Shown here: positions 22,400 to 32,255 of the stretch, piece after piece
Layout: every line of letters starts with the position of its first letter
How positions within the stretch are numbered: position 1 is the stretch's first letter
From: Macrolepiota albuminosa
Taxonomy: Eukaryota > Basidiomycota > Agaricomycetes > Agaricales > Agaricaceae
Assembly (NCBI GenBank): GCA_027475525.1
Contig: JAMWFC010000049.1
Coordinates: 4,882,947 to 4,946,946 of the forward strand
Length of the DNA stretch: 64,000 nucleotides
Direction: 5' to 3'
Notes under the pieces: model-generated
What the model was told of the DNA's origin: nothing
The model's input: the letters and a program-made list of their open reading frames with translations, nothing else
Databases searched by the model: none
Position numbers and translations under genes: made by a program

Positions 22400-23280
22400 A
22401 AACAATGGTGGTCAGTCCTCGCCCAAGCCGAATTAGTCAGCAGCAATGATTAGTCCAAATTTTGTCAGGAGCTGAATCGATCGAAACCTCTTTGATCGAG
22501 GTCTATGTAAGCGACACGACCCTCGATCAACCCCTGACGAAATCACATTGCTTTGTTCAAATTAAGCGATACGAACCTCATGGCCATATCACATCGCTTT
22601 GTCGCATTATCTCATTGTTTTCTCCCTTTTGACACAGTATTTATAGTTCCACTTACGCCTGTAATCCTACGATTGCGACCACTCCGTATGGATTATTGAT
22701 CCCGCCAAATACGGCTGGGGAGCTAACTTCTCTTGGGTTTTTTACCATCGTCCTCTACGTGCACGTATTTACACTTCTCTCGACTGTTGAATACAGTGAG
22801 GTTCTATTGTCTGTCTGGTGCTGGTCTAAGTGTGGACAACGTCCTACACTTTTTTGACAATATCCAACCTTCTGCTGTAGTCCATTTTCTGAGTTGCGTC
22901 AATGACACAACGGCGAGTTTGGCTTGACTATCCCTGCCTTGAGTTCCAGAGACAGCGAATATCCTGTAGACTATTGGGTAATTGCTCTAGTTTCAGACGC
23001 ATATATTGGGGGGTTTTCTGGGTACAGAAACACCACGTCAAAATCTACCTGCCAAACTGCCTCAAACGTCTTTCACTTCTGTTCCTTTGGCAACACGCTG
23101 TAGTGCGTGCAATAGGACCGAAAACACTTCTTCACTGTCTTGTGTGCCTACCATCAACCTTTGATCTAGCAGGCTGGCTGAAACCATTGATTCCTTTCCT
23201 TTACAAAAACAGAATCTACCTTCTGATAGTTCTTCTTCTCCGACACGTGCCCCAATAACCACTCGCCAGAAAATGACGTC
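22400..23280. other. Intergenic; possible LTR or promoter sequence
   Basis: Contains the upstream region of the RING gene, with an imperfect inverted repeat GATCGA...TCGATC (22477-22530). TATTTATAG at about 22640 could be a plus-strand TATA box. No clear gene. It may include the LTR of the gag fragment that follows, but I could not define ends. Confidence 0.35.
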
Positions 23281-23921
23281 TGTTGCGGAACTGGGACCTA
23301 AACAGGCCACCATCGAGGATTGTTATACCAAGCCTCTATTTTGATGGAAGGAGATTTGATACCTAAGATCGCTAAGGCATGCCGAGACTTTTTTGACACA
23401 AAGGGCATTGAAGAAGCTGACCAGGTTCATCACCTATTGGTCAGTATCAAGGATTATCATATGCACAATTGGATTTCTGGGCAATGTGACCACATTATTC
23501 AGATGTCCTTTGACGAGTTTATGAAGGAAATTCATTCAAATTATCTGCCTCCTGACTGGGAACCATGAGTTTGTATCTGTATCCTATCTGCAAATTTCAA
23601 TCACAAGAAGCAAACCTTCTGGGATTTTGCATCATATATTCAAAAACAAAATTCACTGTTGCTAAGAACTCCATCTCATTTTGATCTCGCCCATCTACAT
23701 ACAAAGCAAAATTGGATTCTGCACTGTCTATGATGTACTTTGAGCATAACCTGGATGCCACCACAGACTTTCATACTTGGTTGAACAGTATTCAGCTGGT
23801 TGATGAAACACATTGTCAATTGGAGAAGCGGGCAAGGGAGATTACCAACAAAGTTTTCCATCAATCCAAGAAGCCTCCTGTCAGCTGGAAGCTAAGCAAC
23901 ACTAGAGGTATCAATTTGTAA
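23281..23921 (+). pseudogene. Retrotransposon Gag (capsid) fragment
   Basis: Frames at 23281-23568 and 23575-23921 form one degenerate capsid: TIEDCYTKPLF, KIAKACRDFFDTKGIEEADQ, YHMHNWISGQCDHI and MSFDEFMKEIHSNYLPPDWE, then LDATTDFHTWLNSIQLVDE and LEKRAREI. The W-region and FDEFM-E-R--YLP-DWE pattern is typical of agaricomycete gag proteins, where it is followed by a helix with FW-F and a Leu-rich segment. Several stops and frameshifts. No pol follows. Confidence 0.7.
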
Positions 23922-24074
23922 CCATCAGTGTCAAACACGAAGGAGTAACAACTATATATTATACCTAGAGGTATCAATTTGTACTAGTAACAATAAGTGT
24001 AAGTAATACAATGTTAAGACAACGATAATTGGAGACACTTACACCGTCAGTGTCAAACACGAAGGAGTATCAAC
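23904..24074 (+). repeat. Short direct repeats
   Basis: TAGAGGTATCAATTTGTA occurs at 23904-23921 and 23968-23985. A block CAGTGTCAAACACGAAGGAG occurs at about 23935-23954 and 24048-24067, within a longer near-identical 30-bp match. They lie between the gag fragment and a copia 3' end and are probably remnants of a retroelement end. Confidence 0.6.
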
Positions 24075-24212
24075 TGAAGGTGTAGAGTGGCAACAACTCA
24101 AATGTATGCTAGGACCACGTGATATGAACAATACTGAGACAAATAACCCATTTGGGCAACACAACCCCATCAGTGAGGAAGTGAGCGTGGTAATGAAAAG
24201 AAGATTTTAAGT

Positions 24213-24301
24213 GGGTCTGGAGACGAGACCAAGAGCAGGAATAAACTTATAATGTAAAGCCTTCGGTAGAGGTTTGGTAAGAATGTCAGCAATCATGTCG
24301 G
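24213..24301 (-). pseudogene. Ty1/copia RNase H C-terminal end
   Basis: The minus strand reads MIADILTKPLPKALHYKF, followed by IPALGL. ADILTKPLP is the hallmark of the end of copia RNase H. Directly to its right, on the same strand, lies the element D RT, so the two elements are fused at about 24301. Confidence 0.85.
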
Positions 24302-25068
24302 AAGTAGAAATCCAAGATCTCGGGCTTGGCATGGAGGTTGTGCTCCCAGAGGCATTTGAGAACTTGCCGGACGTGCTTCTGGTGGTCCTCCTTTGAGTCA
24401 GAGTAGATGAGGATCAAGTAGATGATCACGAAGACGTTGCTCATGTCGTGGAAGATGTTGTTCATGAAGTATTGGAACGTGGTGGGGGAGTTAGCCATTC
24501 CGAAAGGCATCACAAGGTACTCAAACAGACCATACTGCGTGCAGAACGTGGTTTTCCATTTGTGTCCCAGGGCGATGCGGACGTTGTTGTAGCCGGAGCG
24601 GAGGTCAATTTTCGTGTAAACCTTGGCACTGCAGAGTCAATTGACCAGATTGCCAATGAGCGGGAGCAGGTAGCGGTTCTTCTTGGTGATCTTATTGAGT
24701 CCCCGGTAGTCAACGCAGAGTTGGAGCAAACCGTCCTTCTTCTTGGTGAATAGAACTGGGGCTCCGGCGGCGGAGGCAGAGGGTCAGATGAATCCCTTAC
24801 TGAGCATTTTGTTGAGGTAGTCCTTGAGGGCCCGGAGTTCGACTTCCGACATGTTGTACACCTTGCTGAAAGGGGGGGCGGCTCCTTCCTCAAGGTCAGT
24901 AGTATGGTCGTAAGGGCGGTGAGGGGGGATTTCCTTGGCGTCTCCTTCGGAGAATACATCAGCGAACTCGTGATACTCTGGGGGAACTACTTCTCGGAGG
25001 ATCTGCTCCTTGGTTTTCTTTTCTGGGGGGATAGCATCCCCTCGAAGGTGTTCTTCCAGGAGAGATGG
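24302..25068 (-). pseudogene. Element D reverse transcriptase (3' part, right edge at nested element A)
   Basis: The minus-strand frame gives SLLEEHLRGDAIPP, PPEYHEFADVFSEGDAKEIP, the RT motifs [50 protein letters not shown], then VIIYLILIYSDS. In place of YLDD-ILIYSD it has YL-ILIYSD: six nucleotides encoding exactly Asp-Asp are missing (around 24420). There are in-frame TGAs after KGFI and before LCSAKVYTK, both where Arg is usual in the family. The rest of pol is missing beyond 24302. Confidence 0.88.
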
Positions 25069-25914
25069 TGATACGACGCTGTACCAGCAGTCAGGGACAC
25101 AACATGCACCAGAAGTCAAAATAAACATTTAATTATGGGCTGAAAACTGTAAGCCTCCTGGTAGCAGTCTCAACAAATTATATCTCCAAAAACACCCCAA
25201 TAAATACACAGACAGTACAGAACAAAGGGCAGGGACCAGCTCAAGCTATCAACACAACAATAGTCCAACCACTGTAATGGGGAGGGGAAGCATGGGAGCT
25301 GGCAGAAGTGACGAAATGGGATCAATTTGTGATGATCTAGATCAAGATCAGATCTGACAATGCCCGATTTGACATGACTGAAAGGGGAAAGGAAAAGAAG
25401 CATGGAGGGATGTCAAAAGAAGCATGGAATGCAGGGAAGCGCTAAAAGGGGAAAGAAGGATCTATGAATGGGATCGTGCTAAATGGAGCTGAAGCAAATG
25501 GGGAAGTGGCAATCAGAGACATCCGGAGGAATGGTGGAACAAGAAGTTGAATGGTGGAACTGGTGGCACCGAAACATGCCTCCCAAAAGGGAAATTGGAC
25601 TATCAAATATGTTCTGGAGGCTGGAGAGTTGACAACAAAAGAGTCATGTGTAGATAGTGGTCTGTGCACCAGAAAAACAGTATAAATAGCCCAAGTTTAG
25701 TAGAGAATAGACAGGCAATTGATAGGCAAAGGCTCGGTGGTTTCCAGGGAGTGAATCACTTAGGCTGGAGTTTGTTGAGAACCCTCTGCTTTCAGGAAGA
25801 TTATTGAAAGCCTTCAAATATATCAATTTCATCATCAAGTCAGTGTGCACTGCAAGTAACCTTCTACACCATCAAGCCCCAGAACTATCAGTAATACTCA
25901 CACCAAGTACTACA
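25069..25914 (+). repeat. 5' LTR of element A
   Basis: Starts TGATACGACGCTG and ends AAGTACTACA. TATA box TATAAATA at 25681-25688, preceding a likely transcription start in the last quarter of the LTR. I see no difference from the 3' LTR when the two are read side by side. Confidence 0.95.
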
Positions 25915-26238
25915 TCTGGAGCCCACCGCGAGGGGCTTTGGCTTAGAAAGTTTACCAACAAGAAACACTGTCATCAAGTTCATTTGTGGACCAGCAAGTC
26001 AGGTTCACCTCAAGCTTAATTCAAGATTTCATTTGCACCAAGAGGGTCAACCCCAGAGAAGCTAAAGAGGACAGTGCCCAAGCAAAAGGTCAGTCCTAGG
26101 GAGCAAGCACACAAGCCCACTACCAGGAGCAGCAAGACCACCACACTCAATAGTGTTGGGGACCCTGAACAAGTCTTGAGATCAAGCAGAAAGCCAACAT
26201 CCAAAACTATCAAAATTACAAGTACAAATCTATCAAAT

Positions 26239-27510
26239 ATGCCAGAAGTTACAAGACAAAAATTGCCTCTGTCTACAAGCAGAGATGCACCTAGGTTCAC
26301 CCACACACAGCCCACTGAAGTCAGGCGCTTCCTCAGAAAGATGGAGAGTCTCTTCAAGGCTGCAGGGATTAATGATGCTGGGGAGAGGAAGGAGAGGGTG
26401 ACAGAGTATGTGGATGCAGAGACAGACAGTGAGTGGAGGGGATTGGACAGTTTTAGTGATGAGTCAAGTTGGGAGGTCTTTGTCAAGGAGGTCCAAGATT
26501 CCTACCCAGAGGCAATCTCTGATGAGGGGAGTGTGGCAGTACTTGACAGGATCTGTAGAGAGCATGCAAGGTTGGGACAGAATGACACAGAAGAGATCCA
26601 TGCACTGGTCAGAAAGTTTAGGGCTGAAGCCAAGAAGTTGAAGGGGGTGCTTGGGAATGGGGCACTGGTTGAGAAGTTCACTAAGTGCTTCATCCCAGCC
26701 TTCAGGGAACTTATTCTGGCCCAGGCCTTGCAAAAATATGGTCATTATAGTGACATAACCAGGAGGAGACACAAGGATGATAGATATGATCTGAAGGAAA
26801 TCATCAATGTGGTGGCTATTTTGGTTGATTCTGGAACCTCATTCAGGGACAATGACAGTCCACAGGAGAAGGTCCCAGGGATGATCAAGGTCAAGCAAGA
26901 GCCAGATTTGGAGACTGAGGGGAGGTTAGCTAACCTCCAGGATGGAGTCATGGCTCTGGGGAAGGAGATGAGCAGTCTGAGGGGGTTCATGCAGACCATG
27001 AACAATGAGTGGAAGGCAAAGAGCCAGGTTTCTATGCAGGGGGGTCTGCAGACTAGGATGGGGATGCCTACTCAGGCCTTGCAGACTGTTCAGTTTCAAG
27101 GAGGCAACAGTTCAGCAGCAGGAATAAACTGTTATCATTGTTGGGAGTTGGGACACAGGACCAATGACTGTGAATATCTCAAGACTCAAGTCCAAGAAGG
27201 CAAGCTCATCCTCTTTGAAGGCAGGCCTAGGCTACCTTCTGGGGATCCCATTCCCAGGAGTCCACCTAATGTGTCTCCCAAAGAGAGGGTCAATGCTATC
27301 ATGGATCCTAAGGCTGCTGCCTTCTATGGCTGGGTAGAAGAGCCAGTCACTATGGTGCCTAGTGTGTCTACCTATGTACAGGCAGTGCCCAAGGAGAAAG
27401 AGGATTTAGAGAAGAAGATAGAGGAGCTGCAGAACTTGGTGTCCAGTCTGATAACCACTAGGACTCAGACTTATGAGAAGAACACCCAGCAGAAGCAGGA
27501 GGGTTTTTAG
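26239..27510 (+). CDS. Element A Gag (capsid and nucleocapsid)
   Basis: 424 residues from ATG 26239 to TAG 27508-27510. The frame is open upstream to about 26040, but the first Met (MPEVTRQKLPLSTSRD) is conserved in A', so I use it. An N-terminal helical capsid region (VRRFLRKMESLFKAAGI, EFKYVD-type acidic helices, NGALVEKFTKCFIPAFREL) is followed by a coiled stretch and a CCHC zinc knuckle (CYHCWELGHRTNDC, near residue 300), then a Pro-rich part and a final helix (KEKEDLEKKIEELQNL). Packages element RNA in virus-like particles. Its last codons overlap a slippery heptamer. Intact. Confidence 0.9.
   Translation: MPEVTRQKLPLSTSRDAPRFTHTQPTEVRRFLRKMESLFKAAGINDAGERKERVTEYVDAETDSEWRGLDSFSDESSWEVFVKEVQDSYPEAISDEGSVAVLDRICREHARLGQNDTEEIHALVRKFRAEAKKLKGVLGNGALVEKFTKCFIPAFRELILAQALQKYGHYSDITRRRHKDDRYDLKEIINVVAILVDSGTSFRDNDSPQEKVPGMIKVKQEPDLETEGRLANLQDGVMALGKEMSSLRGFMQTMNNEWKAKSQVSMQGGLQTRMGMPTQALQTVQFQGGNSSAAGINCYHCWELGHRTNDCEYLKTQVQEGKLILFEGRPRLPSGDPIPRSPPNVSPKERVNAIMDPKAAAFYGWVEEPVTMVPSVSTYVQAVPKEKEDLEKKIEELQNLVSSLITTRTQTYEKNTQQKQEGF
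27501..27507 (+). promoter_or_regulatory. -1 frameshift site GGGTTTT at the Gag/protease junction
   Basis: The Gag frame reads GAG GGT TTT TAG, so G GGT TTT fits X XXY YYZ and abuts the stop codon. After a -1 slip, reading continues GGG TTT TTA GAG AAC TCA AGG ATG and enters the protease frame at 27522 without a stop. The same heptamer and spacing occur in A' (about 10431-10437, minus). Confidence 0.8.
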
Positions 27511-27521
27511 AGAACTCAAGG

Positions 27522-28526
27522 ATGGTGGCAGATGGAAGAGTCCAGCCTGAATTGAGGACACCATTACCACCTGAGAGTGATCTGAAAAGGCAAAGGGGAG
27601 TTATAGAAGTAGGCAAAGGGAACCTGCCCTTTGAGCAGGTGCCTGCTGTCAATGGAGAGAAAATAATAAAATTTCAAAATGACAAGAAAGAGCTGTACCA
27701 GCCCAGAGTTTGGCAGAGAAGGGAGGATGAGATTGTTAGCAAAATATTGGACAATGAGGTGACAATTTCTACAAGGGAATTGTTGAAGGTGCCAGCCTTG
27801 CAGGAGGCTATGGAGAAGACTTGGAGAAGGAGAGAAGGTGCTACCAAGTGGACAGCAGCCAAGGTCTTTGCACAGGAGGATAGAAGTGCCTCTGTAATGA
27901 GCCAGGTCAATATAGATGACTTGCCTCAACCAGGGTACCATATCTCTCAGAGTGAAGAAGAGGGGATTCCCAAGGGATCAGTGGTTCATGAGGACTGTGT
28001 GGCTACCTTCTTGGAACAGCTTCCACCAGGGAATAGACCAGAAGTGGTCTATGTGGCCAGAGACTTACAAGTGTTGAGGTCTCTGTACCCTAGTGTGAAT
28101 GACCAAGCTAAGGTAGAGGCTATATTGGACAGTGGGTCCCAGATTGTGTGCATGGCATTGGACAAGGCACTAAGTTTGGGATTGACTTGGGATCCTGATA
28201 TAAGGTTGCGCATGGAGAGTGCCAATCAACAGGTTAATGAGTCTTTGGGGATGGCCAAGAATGTGCCCTTCAAGTTTGCTGAGGGTTTCACAATATACTT
28301 GCAAGTGCATATATTTGAGAAACCTGCATATACAGTATTACTGGGGAGGCCATTTGATACAGCCACTGAGAGTAATGTGCAGAACTTGAAGGATGGTAGT
28401 GCAATTATCACTATCAGGGATCCTAATACTGGGAAGAGGACTGCACTACCAACTTATGAGAGAGGCAAGGCACCCCCTAGTGGCAACAAGGAGGAGTTGG
28501 GAAAAGCTTCAGCCTTGAGGAGTTGA
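27522..28526 (+). CDS. Element A protease frame (retropepsin)
   Basis: 334 residues in the -1 frame relative to Gag. The first 200 residues are a conserved but unfamiliar region (RELLKVPALQEAME, DDLPQPGYHISQSEEEGI, VVHEDCVATFLEQLPPG). An aspartic protease domain follows with the active-site loop AILDSGSQIVCM (about residue 204), and the flap and C-terminal strand around YTVLLGRPFDT. It would be made as a Gag-protease fusion by frameshifting, or start at MVADGRV. Cleaves Gag and Pol. Ends TGA 28524-28526, overlapping the RT frame. Intact. Confidence 0.88.
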   Translation: MVADGRVQPELRTPLPPESDLKRQRGVIEVGKGNLPFEQVPAVNGEKIIKFQNDKKELYQPRVWQRREDEIVSKILDNEVTISTRELLKVPALQEAMEKTWRRREGATKWTAAKVFAQEDRSASVMSQVNIDDLPQPGYHISQSEEEGIPKGSVVHEDCVATFLEQLPPGNRPEVVYVARDLQVLRSLYPSVNDQAKVEAILDSGSQIVCMALDKALSLGLTWDPDIRLRMESANQQVNESLGMAKNVPFKFAEGFTIYLQVHIFEKPAYTVLLGRPFDTATESNVQNLKDGSAIITIRDPNTGKRTALPTYERGKAPPSGNKEELGKASALRS

Positions 28527-30076
28527 TTCCAGATCAAGGAGAGGCTGCAGTAATGATAGAGGGGAGTGAGGAGGAAGGTTTCTGGATCAAGGGGTACTGT
28601 GTCAAGGAGAAGAGTTTTGAGCAGCAAGAACTCAGGGATGTGTACTTGGCTGCTTACCATGCTACTGGAAGAGAAGGAGAAAGGACAGGGCAGTTGCTGG
28701 GAGCTTACCTGAATGGAGAGCTAGGCTACCTACCTGAAGAGTTAAAGAGTGGGGGGGAGAAAAGCCAGGAGGAAACTGTACAAGTGTTTGGGAAATATAA
28801 GCCTGTTGCCAAGAAAGTTAGACCTGTGTTGGGTACTACACCAGAGGAGTTCAGGATAGAAAGGAATATCACTGGTGATCCTTTAAAGGACATGCCACCT
28901 TTGAGTCCACATCCACCTGAATTCAGACCTACTGGGAGGTACACAGAGGAGTGCAAACAGATTATTGACCAAGCACATGAAGGAGAGTTTCTATGGCCAG
29001 AAGAGAGGAAGTTACTGCACCAGCTGATGATGCAGCAGAATGAGGCCTTTGCATGGAATGACAGTCAGAAGGGGAAGTTCAAAGAGGAATACTTCCCACC
29101 TGTTGTTATGCCAGTAGTACCTCACCAGCCTTGGGTGTTGAAAAACAGACCCATACCTCCTGGGAAGTACAATGATCTGTGCAAGGAGATTAAGAGGAAG
29201 TTGGAAGCAGGGGTTTATGAGAGGTCAAACTCCTCATATAGATCACAATGGTTTGCTGTTCTGAAGAAGGATGGGAAAAGTCTAAGGCTTGTGCACAGTT
29301 TAGAACCTCTAAACAAAGTCACTATAGCTCATTCTGGAGTACCTCCTGCTACAGAAGAACTGGCCAACCACTTTGCTGGAAGAGCATGTGGTGGGATGTG
29401 TGACCTCTATGTTGGATATGATGAAAGGACTTTGGACCCTAAGTCTAGAGACTATACCACCTTTCAGACACCTTATGGAGCTCTGAGATTGGTGACATTG
29501 CCAATGGGATGGACTAATTCAGTTCCCATCTTCCATGATGATGTTACTTATATCTTGCAAGATGAGATACCTCATGTCACTTGGCCTTATATTGATGATG
29601 TTCCAATAAGAGGACCTGAGACTAGGTATGAGTTGGAAGGAGGAGGGTATGAGACTATTGCAGAGAATCAAGGGATTAGGCGCTTTGTATGGGAGCACCT
29701 GAACAATGTCAATAGAGTTGTTCAGCGCATCAAGTATGCTGGAGGAACCTTCTCAGGGACTAAGTCTGTGCTATGTGCAGATGAAATCACTGTAGTGGGT
29801 CACTTGTGTTCTTATGAGGGGCGCAAGCCAGAGACAAAGAGATATGCAGTGGTCATGAGTTGGGGAGACTGCCGCAATGTCTCTGAGGTTAGGAAGTTCT
29901 TGGGAACTTGTGGTACCTTCAGGATGTTCATCCAGGACTATGCCAAGATCTCAGAGCCTATCAATAGGCTCACTAAGGATGATGTGGCTTTTGTCTGGGA
30001 GGAAGAACAGAAGGAGGCCATGAAGGAGATGAAGAGGACTAGCAAGTTGTGCAGCTCTAAGACCTATAGACTATGA
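28481..30076 (+). CDS. Element A reverse transcriptase (frame ends early by 2-nt deletion)
   Basis: The frame is open from 28481, with no ATG needed if reached by frameshifting. RT motifs in order: SQWFAVLKKDGKSLRLVHS, DLYVGYDERTL (motif A Asp), LPMGWTNSVPIFHDDV and the catalytic WPYIDDVPIRGP (about 29585-29600), then the thumb (EVRKFLGTCGTFRMFIQDYA). In A' the frame runs on into RNase H through MKRRLASCAALRP. Here two bases are missing near 30038-30040, so reading leaves at MKRTSKLC and stops at TGA 30074-30076. All RT residues are intact but RNase H and integrase are out of frame. Confidence 0.9.
   Translation, partial: WQQGGVGKSFSLEELIPDQGEAAVMIEGSEEEGFWIKGYCVKEKSFEQQELRDVYLAAYHATGREGERTGQLLGAYLNGELGYLPEELKSGGEKSQEETVQVFGKYKPVAKKVRPVLGTTPEEFRIERNITGDPLKDMPPLSPHPPEFRPTGRYTEECKQIIDQAHEGEFLWPEERKLLHQLMMQQNEAFAWNDSQKGKFKEEYFPPVVMPVVPHQPWVLKNRPIPPGKYNDLCKEIKRKLEAGVYERSNSSYRSQWFAVLKKDGKSLRLVHSLEPLNKVTIAHSGVPPATEELANHFAGRACGGMCDLYVGYDERTLDPKSRDYTTFQTPYGALRLVTLPMGWTNSVPIFHDDVTYILQDEIPHVTWPYIDDVPIRGPETRYELEGGGYETIAENQGIRRFVWEHLNNVNRVVQRIKYAGGTFSGTKSVLCADEITVVGHLCSYEGRKPETKRYAVVMSWGDCRNVSEVRKFLGTCGTFRMFIQDYAKISEPINRLTKDDVAFVWEEEQKEAMKEMKRTSKLCSSKTYRL
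28499..28505 (+). promoter_or_regulatory. -1 frameshift site GGGAAAA at the protease/RT junction
   Basis: The protease frame reads TTG GGA AAA GCT, so G GGA AAA fits X XXY YYZ. The RT frame is open from 28481 and is the -1 frame here, giving GGVGKSFSLEELIPDQ. Conserved in A' (about 9582-9588, minus: CAACTCC-TTTTCCC context). Confidence 0.78.
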
Positions 30077-30095
30077 GTCTGAAGGTGCTGTCATC

Positions 30096-32255
30096 TTGGC
30101 AGTAGACACTTCTTGGATGGCTGTGGGGTTTGGGATCTTCCAAGAAGACAGTACAAATCCAAAACAGAGGACTTGTGCTAGACTGGGGTCCATTACCTTG
30201 AATGAGAGGGAGGCTAGGTTTTCACAACCTAAGAGAGAGTTGTATGGTCTTATGAGGGCATTACAAGTTAGCAGTTATTGGTTACTAGGGTGCAGAAAGC
30301 TTATCATTGAGAGTGATGCTAAATACCTCAAGGGCATGCTGAGCAACCCAGGAATAGGACCTAATGCTACTATAATGCGCTGGGTAGAAGCTGTACTTAT
30401 GTATCACTTCACCTTGAGGCATGTGCCAGGAAAGACTTTCAGTATGGATGGTCTATCTCGCAGGGAGAAGCAACCAGGAGATGAAGAGTATCCTCCTGTG
30501 GACTCATCTTTACTGGATGATCCAAAGCCAATGTCCTTTGAGTATCCAGATGAGATTAACAAAGTACCTGGCTGGGAGGAACATGTGCCCCTCAAGTTAG
30601 AGGACTTCATGGATGAGATTGATACAAGAGGAGGCTACTTGTTAGCAGTCACTCCAGAGGATGTACAAGAGGAAGTGAGGTTGGGTAGAGACAGAGAGCA
30701 AGGGATAGCCTTAGGCTTACAAGAGCAGAGTACTAAAGCAGGGACTACACTGAATCCAGTAGCAGTCTTAACTTTATCTACACTCTTGCTGCCAGACAAG
30801 CCCTCTGCCTCTACTGTAGAAGAGTACCAGGAAGAGAGGAGAACTGAGAAGGGGAAATCCTTAGATAACCTCTTACCCCTAGTACAGGACTGGCTTAGGC
30901 ATCCTGGAAAGGTACCCAGAGAGGTGAAAGAAGGACAATTTCTTAGATTTGCAAGGCAGTTCTTCTTTGATCTCAAGGGAAGGTTTTACAAGAGAGGAGA
31001 AGAGGGGAAGCACAAGCTAGTCATAGAGAAGGACAGGAGAATGTATATGCTAAAGTCTGCTCATGATGCACTTGGTCACAGAGGGACCTTTGCAACTAAA
31101 GCTTTACTGGAGGAGAGGTTTTGGTGGCCAGAAATGGAGGCTGATGTAAAGTGGTATATAGACACTTGTCATGCTTGCCAAGTTAGGCAGAAAGTTGCAG
31201 TATGCAGGCAGCCTGTGGTAGCCTATACTCCCAGTATATTTGAAACCATACACTTGGATACCATGCATATGACACCAAGTTCAAATGGGTGCAAGTATAT
31301 TGTACATGGGAGGTGTGCTTTAACCTCATGGATGGAGGGTAGACCTTTGAAGAAGGATAACCACAAGTTGATTGGGCAGTGGTTGTTTGAAGAAGTGATC
31401 TGTAGATGGGGCTGTATAAGCACCATTGTAACAGATAATGCTGGGCAGTTCACAAAAGTGGTACATTGGCTATCTAAGAAGTATGGGATACAGGGCATAA
31501 CTATTGCTCCCTATAATTCTAGAGCTAATGGGAGGATAGAGAGACCACATTGGGATGTGAGGCAGGCCTTGTATAAAGCCTGTGAAGACAGAACCAAGTG
31601 GTACTGGTTCTTTTGGCATGTAATGTGGGCAGACAGGATTACAGTTAGAAAGAGATTTGGGTGTTCCCCATTCTTCTTAGTAACTGGAGCACATCCTATA
31701 CTACCCTTGGACTTAGTGGAAGCCACTTGGTTGGTAGACTGGCCTGATGGACCAGTGTCTACAGAAGACTTAATTGGCTTAAGGGCTCAAGCACTGGCAA
31801 AGCACTACCAGCATGTGGAGGACATGAGGACTAGAGTTAGCAAGGAGAAGTTGAGATGGGCAGAGAACTTCACAAGAGAAAATGAAGCTTCTATTAAGGA
31901 GTACAAGTTCAAGCCAAGAGACTTAGTACTGGTTAGGAATATAGTGGCAGCTAAATCTCTAAGTGGGAAAATGTCTGCTCGCTATTGGGGACCTATGGTA
32001 GTGTTGACTAGGACTAAAGGAGGGAACTACATAGTGGCAGAGTTGGATGGTACTGTGTGGCAAGAGAGGGTGGCTGCCTTTAGGGTTATACCTTACAAGG
32101 CTAGGCAGCAAATCACTCTGCCTACCAGTATTGAGGAGTGGATTGATATTACTCCCTCTAAACTACAAGAGTTAAGGGAGGAGAAACAGGAAGGACAAGT
32201 GGAGGAAGACCTCTATCTCAGGGGTGTACACTTAGGAGAAGAACAGGAAGAATAA
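30096..32255 (+). CDS. Element A RNase H and integrase (out of frame with RT)
   Basis: 719 residues in one frame. RNase H shows AVDTSWMAVGF, QPKRELYGLMRAL, IIESDAKYLKGML and LRHVPGKTFSMDGLSR. After a long acidic linker comes the integrase HHCC finger (SAHDALGHRGTF, CHACQVRQK) and the DDE core (HLDTMHM, IVTDNAGQF, NGRIERPHWD). The C-terminal barrel follows (FKPRDLVLVRN, YWGPMVVLTRTKGGNYI). No chromodomain. The start given is only the first in-frame Met; the true protein would be the C-terminal part of Pol. Integrase inserts the cDNA with the 4-bp stagger seen in the target duplications. Confidence 0.92.
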   Translation: MAVDTSWMAVGFGIFQEDSTNPKQRTCARLGSITLNEREARFSQPKRELYGLMRALQVSSYWLLGCRKLIIESDAKYLKGMLSNPGIGPNATIMRWVEAVLMYHFTLRHVPGKTFSMDGLSRREKQPGDEEYPPVDSSLLDDPKPMSFEYPDEINKVPGWEEHVPLKLEDFMDEIDTRGGYLLAVTPEDVQEEVRLGRDREQGIALGLQEQSTKAGTTLNPVAVLTLSTLLLPDKPSASTVEEYQEERRTEKGKSLDNLLPLVQDWLRHPGKVPREVKEGQFLRFARQFFFDLKGRFYKRGEEGKHKLVIEKDRRMYMLKSAHDALGHRGTFATKALLEERFWWPEMEADVKWYIDTCHACQVRQKVAVCRQPVVAYTPSIFETIHLDTMHMTPSSNGCKYIVHGRCALTSWMEGRPLKKDNHKLIGQWLFEEVICRWGCISTIVTDNAGQFTKVVHWLSKKYGIQGITIAPYNSRANGRIERPHWDVRQALYKACEDRTKWYWFFWHVMWADRITVRKRFGCSPFFLVTGAHPILPLDLVEATWLVDWPDGPVSTEDLIGLRAQALAKHYQHVEDMRTRVSKEKLRWAENFTRENEASIKEYKFKPRDLVLVRNIVAAKSLSGKMSARYWGPMVVLTRTKGGNYIVAELDGTVWQERVAAFRVIPYKARQQITLPTSIEEWIDITPSKLQELREEKQEGQVEEDLYLRGVHLGEEQEE

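Noticed and set aside
24510..24959. 149-residue minus-strand Ser/Thr-rich frame
   Set aside because: Out-of-frame reading of the element D RT, which shows proper RT motifs in the neighbouring frame.
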